Shown here piece after piece: positions 40,315-45,926 of a stretch of 45,926 nucleotides of DNA; within the stretch, counting starts at the first letter, position 1; the number at the start of each line of letters is the position of its first letter. The DNA comes from Myxococcales bacterium UBA1203 (GTDB lineage: Bacteria; Myxococcota; Myxococcia; Myxococcales; UBA5297). The translations under genes were made by a program, and so were the position numbers. The notes beneath the pieces were generated by a model. That model saw nothing but the letters and a program-made list of their open reading frames with translations, did not search any database and was not told where the DNA came from. The stretch spans positions 276,820 through 322,745 of the forward strand of contig DBXV01000016.1 of assembly GCA_002309695.1 (NCBI GenBank), read 5' to 3'.

Positions 40315-42201
40315 TCAGTCGCGATACAGCGCGTCCAGCTGGGCCTTGTATTTCTCGCCCACCACGCGCCGCTTGACCTTGAGGGTGGGGGTCATCTCGC
40401 CCGTCTCCTGCGACCAGTCGTGGTCGAGAAGCACGAACTTCTTGATGGTGGCGTAGCTGGGCTGCCGCGCGTTCACGCCGTCGATGATTTTCTGAACAGC
40501 GGCCGTCACGGGAGCGGACTGGACCTGCTCGGAGTAGGGCTTGTCCCCAAGTCCGGCAGCTGCGGCCACCTTCTGAACTTCCTCTTTGTCGAGTGTGAAG
40601 ATGGCGCTGACGAATTTCCGCCTGTCACCCTGGAGCGAGACCTGGCTGACGATGGGATTGGTCTTCAGCTCGTTTTCAATCTCGGCAGGCGCCACGTATT
40701 TGCCGCCGCTCGTCTTAATCAGGTCCTTCTTGCGGTCGGTGATTTTCAGGCAGCCCTTCTCGTCAACCTCGCCGATGTCGCCGGACTTGAGCCAGCCATC
40801 CTCGGAGAGGGTGTCCGCCGTCTCCTGCGGCAGGTTGTAGTAGCCCTTCATAATCATGGGCCCGCGGAAGAGGATTTCGCCGTCCTCGGCAATTTTCACT
40901 TCGAGACCGGGCAGGCCGGGGCCGCAGGTGCCGATGCGGTTCTCCATGCGCCCGTCGCGTCCGTCGAGGTTGGCGTGGGTGCTGGCCGCCGTTTCGGTCA
41001 TTCCGAAGCCTTCGCAGATGAGCAGACCGCAGATGTCGAAGAAGTAGGCGATGCGCAGGGCGAGCGGAGCGCCGCCGGAAATGAAGCAGCGGATTTTGCC
41101 GCCGAAGATGTCGCCGACCTTTTGAGAGATTTTTTCGAAGACGACTTTCCTGGCGAGCGGCCACTGCAGCGAGCGGTACTTCCGGCCCTCGGCGCGGGCG
41201 GCGGCATATTCGTCAAACAGGCCCATGGCCCAGTCGAAGGCCCTGCCCTGAACGCCTTCGGCTGCGCGCCCCTGAGCCACCACTTTGTTGAAGGCCTTCT
41301 CGAAGACGCGGGGGACGGCGGGCAGCACCGTGGGCTTCACTTCGCGGGCGTTGTCCAGGAGCTTGTCGATGGACTCGGCGAACGACATGGTCAGGTCCTG
41401 GCCCATCCACGCGTAGGCGACTTCCAGTCCGAAGGAGTGCGCCAGCGGCAGAAAGAGAAGCAGGTGGTCGCCGGGGATGAGGATTTTGGCCCGCATCACG
41501 TTGAACGACTGGCTGACCCAGTTGCCGTGCGTGAGAATCACGCCCTTGGGCCGGCCAGTGGTGCCCGAGGTGTAGAGAATCGTCGCCATGTCATCCCACT
41601 GGATGGCGGACGCCATGGCGGGTCCAATGGGAGCACGCCCCTCGTCCAGCGACTTTCTGCCGGAGGCCTCCAGGTCGGAAAAGCTCATCAGCTTGTCGGC
41701 GTCATTCGTCGGCAGCTCGAAGGCCACGACCTTTTCCACACTGGGCATCTTGTCCATAACCGCCTTCACACGGCTGAAGCGCCCGGGGAGCTTGTGTCGG
41801 TCGGCGGCATCGTTGTCCACGACGATGATTTTGGCGTCGCTGTCCTGAACGATGAAGGCCACCTCTTCCGGCGTATCGCTCCCGTAAATGGGCACGCAGG
41901 AGGCGCCGGCAAAGATGAGGGCCATGTTCGACAGAATCCATTCGATGCAGGTGTCCGCAAAAATTGCCACGCGGTCGCCCTTCTTCACGCCCAGGTTCAC
42001 GAAGCCCTCGGCCAGAGCCTCCACTCGGGTCAGAATTTCGTTCCAGGTCATTTCCTTCCAGGCGCCGTTTACTTTGCTGCGGGCAGCCGTCTTTCCGCCC
42101 GCCTCTTTTGCGTGGGCGAGTGCCATCTCAACGATGTTCCGAACGGGGAAGTCCTTGCTGTAGTCCCTGGCGCCGGCCGCCTGGGTTTCCGTTGTTTCCA
42201 T
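40315..42201 (-). CDS. Long-chain fatty acid-CoA ligase (AMP-forming, FAA1 type)
   Basis: 628 residues of the adenylate-forming family. It activates fatty acids with ATP and CoA. The P-loop TILYTSGTTGRPKGV, the AMP-binding GFGMTETAA, the hinge KSGDIGEVDEKGCLKITDRKKDLI (motif A8 region, RKKD) and the C-terminal GGKYVAPAEIENEL lysine loop are all present. The length and the PEEVAFIVQDSDAKIIVVDN region match the bacterial long-chain FAA1-like group rather than acetyl-CoA synthetase. GGAG lies eight bases before ATG 42201. It is followed on minus by a terminator and the P-type ATPase. The gene symbol fadD would be a guess at pathway role. Confidence 0.93.
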   Translation of the reverse strand: METTETQAAGARDYSKDFPVRNIVEMALAHAKEAGGKTAARSKVNGAWKEMTWNEILTRVEALAEGFVNLGVKKGDRVAIFADTCIEWILSNMALIFAGASCVPIYGSDTPEEVAFIVQDSDAKIIVVDNDAADRHKLPGRFSRVKAVMDKMPSVEKVVAFELPTNDADKLMSFSDLEASGRKSLDEGRAPIGPAMASAIQWDDMATILYTSGTTGRPKGVILTHGNWVSQSFNVMRAKILIPGDHLLLFLPLAHSFGLEVAYAWMGQDLTMSFAESIDKLLDNAREVKPTVLPAVPRVFEKAFNKVVAQGRAAEGVQGRAFDWAMGLFDEYAAARAEGRKYRSLQWPLARKVVFEKISQKVGDIFGGKIRCFISGGAPLALRIAYFFDICGLLICEGFGMTETAASTHANLDGRDGRMENRIGTCGPGLPGLEVKIAEDGEILFRGPMIMKGYYNLPQETADTLSEDGWLKSGDIGEVDEKGCLKITDRKKDLIKTSGGKYVAPAEIENELKTNPIVSQVSLQGDRRKFVSAIFTLDKEEVQKVAAAAGLGDKPYSEQVQSAPVTAAVQKIIDGVNARQPSYATIKKFVLLDHDWSQETGEMTPTLKVKRRVVGEKYKAQLDALYRD

Positions 42202-42696
42202 TGGTCATGCTCCTTCGTGTTCTGGCCCGCCTCCCGGATGGGTTCGGAGCTTTGAGCTCCCCGGGAGGGCGAAGGGCGTGCAGGACCTGAACTCGTGAAA
42301 GGCCTGCAGCCCGACTGGCCGCGTGATGGCGCGCTCCTGAAAGGTTGGGCAATGCGGCGCCGACTCGGAAATTCGCTCCGGGGCCGGTGAGAAAGCCGCT
42401 GTGACAGGGGCGCTTGAGTTGCGCCGGATCAGGCTGCGCCGCCCGTGAAAAAAGGGCGCTGTTCCTGAAGCCGGCGGTTTTTGAAGCGGGCGGGGGGCTA
42501 GTCCAATGACTCAAAGGCTGTCCAGCCGCGATGCGTCGGGAGGGAAGCGACGGCGAAATGACGCAGAGAGTCATGGCGATTTCAGATGGGAATCAGGCGG
42601 AAGCCCGCCGGAGAAATGCCCCGCCTTCGCATGGAGAAAACGCCGAAAGTCCGGGGGTTCCCCGGGCCGAAAGAGGTGCTAACGGCCCCGCCCGCC
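42202..42696. other. Divergent gap between the acyl-CoA ligase gene and mtgA
   Basis: About 495 bases with no supported gene, GC-rich. It should contain the ligase promoter (minus) and the mtgA promoter (plus). I saw no clear -35/-10 pair, repeat or riboswitch-like structure. Part of it (from 42586) is open in the mtgA frame, so if mtgA starts upstream the gap is shorter. Confidence 0.5.
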
Positions 42697-43557
42697 ATGG
42701 CGACACGAACGACGAAGGCAGGCGGCAAAAAAACGGCGCCGAAGAAGGCTGCGGGCGCGTCCGGGAAATCCGGGAGCAGAGGAGCGCAGAAAAAGAAGCA
42801 GGCACCGGAGGGGATTCTCTCTTCGCTGATTTACGCCGCGGTTTTTCTCGTCCTCACAGCAGCCAGCTGCTCGGCCGCGTCACTTCCGTCAGACGGACGC
42901 ATCAGCGCTCTGGCAAAGGAATTTCCGGCGACGACTTCACTGATGGAGTCGCGGAAGCGCGAGGCCGCACGCGAGGGCGTTTCACTGGAAGTGATTCACA
43001 AGCCCGTCCCCCTGGAGCGCATCAGCCCTTTCGTCATCAACGCGCTCGTGGCCAGCGAGGATGCCCGCTTCTTCAAGCATGAGGGCGTGGACTGGAAGGA
43101 GATGGAGGCGGCGGTGAAGGAGAGCGCCAAAACGGGCAGGCGCCTGCGCGGGGCTTCCACACTGACGCAGCAGCTGGCCAAGAACCTGTTTCTGAGCGAG
43201 CGCCGGAGCCCCGTGCGCAAGCTGCAGGAGCTGTGGATTACCCGAAAGCTGGAGCAGCACCTCTCCAAGGACCGCCTGCTGGCCGTCTATCTGAACAGCG
43301 TGGAGTGGGGGGACGGCGTCTTCGGCGTTGAGGCGGCGTCTCAGGTCTGGTTCGGGAAATCAGCTTCCGACGTGACTCTGGGAGAAGCCGCGGCGCTCGT
43401 GGCCATGCTGCCCAATCCGCGGCGCATCGGTCCCGGCGCTTATGACGAGTGGCACAGGCGCACGGCGCGGGTGCTCAAGAGGCTTCTGGCCGAGGGCAAA
43501 GTCACGCGGCAGGCGGCGACTAGGGCGTCCGAAGAGCTGGAGCGGATGGTGTTCTAG
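42697..43557 (+). CDS. mtgA: Monofunctional biosynthetic peptidoglycan transglycosylase (GT51)
   Basis: The 286-residue protein polymerises lipid II. It has a basic Lys/Ala-rich cytosolic start, a membrane helix (about 40-62), then the GT51 fold with catalytic E121 in SEDARFFKHEG, GASTLTQQLAKNLFLS, the RKLQELWITRKLEQ segment, LNSVEWGDGVFGVEAASQVWFGK, and EAAALVAMLPNPRRIGP near the end. There is no transpeptidase domain, so it is MtgA-type and not a class A PBP. The start is uncertain: ATG 42697 gives a normal N-terminus, but the frame is open to ATG 42586, and ribosome-binding sites are unclear. Its stop TAG is shared on both strands with the converging gene. Confidence 0.9.
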   Translation: MATRTTKAGGKKTAPKKAAGASGKSGSRGAQKKKQAPEGILSSLIYAAVFLVLTAASCSAASLPSDGRISALAKEFPATTSLMESRKREAAREGVSLEVIHKPVPLERISPFVINALVASEDARFFKHEGVDWKEMEAAVKESAKTGRRLRGASTLTQQLAKNLFLSERRSPVRKLQELWITRKLEQHLSKDRLLAVYLNSVEWGDGVFGVEAASQVWFGKSASDVTLGEAAALVAMLPNPRRIGPGAYDEWHRRTARVLKRLLAEGKVTRQAATRASEELERMVF

Positions 43558-43892
43558 GGCTGCGCGGTTTCCGGAGGCGCTTCTTCGGTTCCGCTCCCGC
43601 TGCTGCAGGCTGTCCCCGTGTCCGACGTCTTGTCTGAGGACTTCTGACCGCGCGTCGCGTCCGCCCGCACAGCTTCCAGCGCCTTGTTGAGGGCATCGAC
43701 CTCGTCCTGCAGCCGCCGGATTTCGTTGTCCTGGTGATGAATCAGGTTGGGAAGCAGGAGCCAGCAGGCGACGACAAAGACGACGAGGGCGATGAAGAAA
43801 TTCAGCGTCGTGTTGACCATGAGCCGGGAAAACAGGTCGAGCCGCTTCCGGTCGTAGCGCTTCAGCCGCTGCTTCAGGGCGTTCAGGTTCAT
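43554..43892 (-). CDS. Small membrane protein with a cytosolic or periplasmic coiled coil
   Basis: 112 residues. A basic amphipathic start (LKQRLKRYDRKRLDLFSRL) is followed by one membrane helix (about 31-51, NFFIALVVFVVACWLLLP), then a coiled coil (DNEIRRLQDEVDALNKALEAV), then a low-complexity Ser/Thr/Pro tail. I do not recognise a family; the layout recalls FtsB/FtsL-like proteins but with the membrane helix further in. Its start overlaps the M50 protease stop by four bases, so it is coupled to it. Its TAG stop and mtgA's TAG share the palindrome CTAG. Confidence 0.6.
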   Translation of the reverse strand: MNLNALKQRLKRYDRKRLDLFSRLMVNTTLNFFIALVVFVVACWLLLPNLIHHQDNEIRRLQDEVDALNKALEAVRADATRGQKSSDKTSDTGTACSSGSGTEEAPPETAQP

Positions 43893-45205
43893 GGGCGATT
43901 GTCTTCCTGAGAGGAGGGGGGCGGTTCGGCCGCGTCTGCCGATACAGGCGATTCCGGGGACGGCTGGTCCGGCGATTTTTCCGGAGGCTGCTGCTGGGCC
44001 TGCTGAGCTGCCGCCGCGTCTTTCGCCTGCTTCAGGTCCGCCAGGAGCGCTGCCTTGTCCGTATTCGGCGGCCAGTCGAAGGTGTCGATGAGGGCCTGCG
44101 CTTCATCAAAAAGCCCATTGGCCTTGAGCAGGCGCAGCGTCAGGCGGGCGCTGGTCAGCGAAGGTTCTTTGCGGAGGGACTCCACGGCAAACAGGAGCGC
44201 CTGCCTGTCCTTGCCCTGCGCTTCGAGAATCATGGCCTGCGTCAGCGCGCGGAACATGCCCCCGCTGAGGGTTCTTCCCTGGTCCAGATGCTTCGCCGCC
44301 TGCCGGACATCAGCTCTGGCCAGATCGACCCAGGCCAGAAGATCGCACGCTCCGACAGACAGATTCGGCCCCCGGCTGTTTTTCAGACACAGCGTCCCCA
44401 GACGCTCGGCTTCGCGAATGTCTCCGCCGTGCAGCGCCTTCCAGCCGTCGTTCAGCATCTGAATGAACGGTGCTTCCTCTGCCGCCTGCCCGGCCAGATC
44501 GCTGAGATTGAGGTCTTTCAGCTTCCAGTTCCGCCAGCCGACGAAGCCGAACAACAGGCAGCCGATGATGACGCCCCGGGTGAGGAAGAGGGCCGCCGCC
44601 AGAAAAGAAGCCACCGCAGTGACCTTGAAAAAGGTCTGGCGGCGCTCGGGCGTGAGAACGGCCAGCGCGGCGAGTCCGGCGTCCAGAGGAGGCACGGGAA
44701 TGAGCCCCAGAAGTCCGTAGGCGAGGCTGTATCGGCCGGTCAGCGTCAGCAGCTGGAGCCCGAAACTCATGTCAGAAGCATCGGCGGAGGCAGCCTCCGG
44801 CCCGAGAATGCGCGCGCGGATGGCCAGCAGTGCGCCGCCCAGAACCGCGTTGGCCAGAGGGCCGGAAAGGAGAACCTGCCATGCCAGCGCGTTGGGGATG
44901 GGCGCGGCCGTGTGGCTTTCGCTGAGAAGGATGCCGTGAAAGCGCAGCAGGATGTTCCGGTGGCCCGCCAGAAAGAACCTGAACGCGTGGCCAAATTCGT
45001 GGACCAGAAGAATGAGCAGGACGGCCAGGATGCCGGCGACGGCGGCCGCAGGCGACGGGATGAGCTTGTCCGCGGGGCCGCTCTCCGGGAGGAAGCCGAT
45101 GAAGGCGCCGAAAATGACGGAAGACACCAGAAACGGCGGCTCCAGAGCCATGGTGAAGGGCCCCAGATGAAGGGTCAGCGCCTTGGGAGAGATGGGAGAC
45201 GGCAT
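43889..45205 (-). CDS. Site-2-protease family (M50) membrane protein with a TPR-like tail
   Basis: 438 residues. HEFGH with H69, E70 and H73 lies in a membrane helix (about 55-80). A second metal ligand in LGLIPVPPLDAG (D175) matches the family's NPDG-type motif. About four further hydrophobic segments follow. After about residue 225 there is a helical, TPR-like region (DGWKALHGGDIREAERLG, AWVDLARADVRQAAKHL, MILEAQGKDRQALLFAVES). The tail is Pro/Gln/Ser-rich. S2P-type proteases cut membrane-spanning regulators; the target is unknown. It follows the Ig-like gene after 74 bases and is coupled to the small membrane protein. Confidence 0.88.
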   Translation of the reverse strand: MPSPISPKALTLHLGPFTMALEPPFLVSSVIFGAFIGFLPESGPADKLIPSPAAAVAGILAVLLILLVHEFGHAFRFFLAGHRNILLRFHGILLSESHTAAPIPNALAWQVLLSGPLANAVLGGALLAIRARILGPEAASADASDMSFGLQLLTLTGRYSLAYGLLGLIPVPPLDAGLAALAVLTPERRQTFFKVTAVASFLAAALFLTRGVIIGCLLFGFVGWRNWKLKDLNLSDLAGQAAEEAPFIQMLNDGWKALHGGDIREAERLGTLCLKNSRGPNLSVGACDLLAWVDLARADVRQAAKHLDQGRTLSGGMFRALTQAMILEAQGKDRQALLFAVESLRKEPSLTSARLTLRLLKANGLFDEAQALIDTFDWPPNTDKAALLADLKQAKDAAAAQQAQQQPPEKSPDQPSPESPVSADAAEPPPSSQEDNRP

Positions 45206-45279
45206 GATGGTTCTGTTTCACTGACACAGGGCAGGCGCTTGGCCCGCCCTTCAGGAGAATCGGCGGCGGAGGGCGCTTT

Positions 45280-45926
45280 TCATCGCCGCTTTCCGCGCCT
45301 GCCTTTTTTCCTGGAGCCCGCCGGAAATTTTTTCGGCTCGGGAGCGGGTTTTTCCCCGGGCGTCACAAACGAGACCCGCGTGTTGTCGTAGGCGGTTCCG
45401 TCAAAGGCGGCGGGGCGCTCCTCCACAAGGCCGTCGATGCGCAGGAAATAGCGCGTCCCCGGCGTGAGCGGCGCGTCGGGCTCGACGACGACCGCCGTCA
45501 TCAGAGCGTCTGTGCGCTGCGTGTCCGTGGAGGGAACCAGCCGGTGGGATTCGTCCATGAGGCGAACGCGCACGTCGGCCATCGGCGGAAATTCCGCGTG
45601 CAGACGCACGATGTGAGGTGCCTGCGCGCCGTCAGTTTCGGGAAATGGCGGCAGCGGCCCCGAACCCTCCAGCTGATGGCAGACGCTCTGCCGAAGGGGC
45701 GCGCCGCCTGCGTCCGGGCGCTCGGTGGTGGTTTCCAGACAGACGGAAACGGGCAGGCGTCTGGGAGTCGAACACACCTCCGCGACAGCGTTTCCCAGCA
45801 CATAGCGGACGTCCCGGCTTGGAAGGGCGGGGACGGGCGCCTTGTCGTCAGAAGCCGCGGGCGCGGGAGACGCCGCATCTGCCGGAGCGGCCGGAGCATC
45901 GGAGGCAGCCGCTGAATCCGACGGCG
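45280..45926 (-). CDS. Ig-like domain protein, 5' end cut by window edge
   Basis: The frame is open to the right edge and the N-terminus is missing. The visible part has 214 codons: an Ala/Pro/Asp-rich low-complexity stretch, then a core with DVRYVLGNAVAEV. Four cysteines follow in EVCSTPRRLPVSVCLE and SVCHQLEG plus a beta-rich segment (VVVEPDAPLTPGTRYFLRI) typical of SbsA/Big-type Ig-like domains. The C-terminus is very basic (KKFPAGSRKKGRRGKRR). It is probably an exported or surface protein, but the signal sequence lies outside the window. It is the first visible gene of the M50 set. Confidence 0.65.
   Translation of the reverse strand, partial: PSDSAAASDAPAAPADAASPAPAASDDKAPVPALPSRDVRYVLGNAVAEVCSTPRRLPVSVCLETTTERPDAGGAPLRQSVCHQLEGSGPLPPFPETDGAQAPHIVRLHAEFPPMADVRVRLMDESHRLVPSTDTQRTDALMTAVVVEPDAPLTPGTRYFLRIDGLVEERPAAFDGTAYDNTRVSFVTPGEKPAPEPKKFPAGSRKKGRRGKRR

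Noticed and set aside
1..45926. CRISPR array, tRNA/rRNA genes, insertion sequences or phage genes
   Set aside because: I saw no spaced direct repeats, no tRNA T-arm pattern, no transposase or integrase motif, and no phage structural protein on either strand. Reading by eye may miss a single tRNA.

Overview
The window reads as a piece of a Gram-negative, GC-rich bacterial chromosome. A Tol envelope system, several signal-peptide beta-barrel proteins and lipoproteins point to an outer membrane. Asp/Ala/Ser-rich low-complexity tails after lipobox cysteines, an M50-protease/TPR protein and an orphan CheW-domain protein resemble what is seen in Myxococcota and related former Deltaproteobacteria. 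A PD-(D/E)XK AAA-ATPase-like gene and an FrhB/pyruvyl-transferase polysaccharide cluster are common in host-associated anaerobes. The lineage is inference; no rRNA or tRNA gene was seen. Start codons are diverse: TTG for uppS, cdsA, the flippase and probably tolR, GTG for the CheW gene, and apparently ATC for infC.

Layout. 1-2662 (minus): infC, rpmI, rplT and pheS (cut by the left edge), separated by intrinsic-terminator-like hairpins. 2864-4827 (minus): a DUF481-type outer-membrane barrel and the nucleotide-pool pyrophosphatase rdgB. 5012-9553 (plus): uppS, cdsA and clpA. 9910-13435 (plus): tolQ, tolR, a tolA/tonB-like gene and tolB, closed by a strong terminator. 13840-16591: a deoxynucleoside kinase (minus), an AT-richer AAA-ATPase/nuclease gene (plus) and a small decayed antitoxin-like ORF. 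16674-20378: dnaE.

20484-29113 is a surface-polysaccharide region: pyruvyl transferase, Wzx-like flippase, an FrhB-type iron-sulfur protein and a GT4 glycosyltransferase on plus; the EF-P lysine ligase epmA; then on minus a polytopic GT-C-like membrane protein and a strikingly AT-rich GT4 gene. 29237-34204: a composite outer-membrane barrel protein, a beta-propeller lipoprotein coupled to an MlaF-like ABC ATPase, and a divergent CheW-like gene. 34299-37136: a large secreted glycosidase-like lipoprotein. 37292-42201 (minus): a P2-type cation ATPase with changed transport residues and a long-chain acyl-CoA ligase. 42697-45926: monofunctional peptidoglycan transglycosylase (plus) facing a minus-strand set made of an Ig-like exported protein (cut by the right edge), an M50 membrane protease with a TPR-like tail and a small membrane coiled-coil protein.

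Most of the window is housekeeping: translation, undecaprenyl and phospholipid precursors, protein quality control, replication and cell envelope. The accessory interest lies in the polysaccharide island, the composite barrel protein, the ABC/propeller pair, the M50 operon and the noncanonical P-type ATPase. I did not find a clear self-contained novel defence or mobile system.
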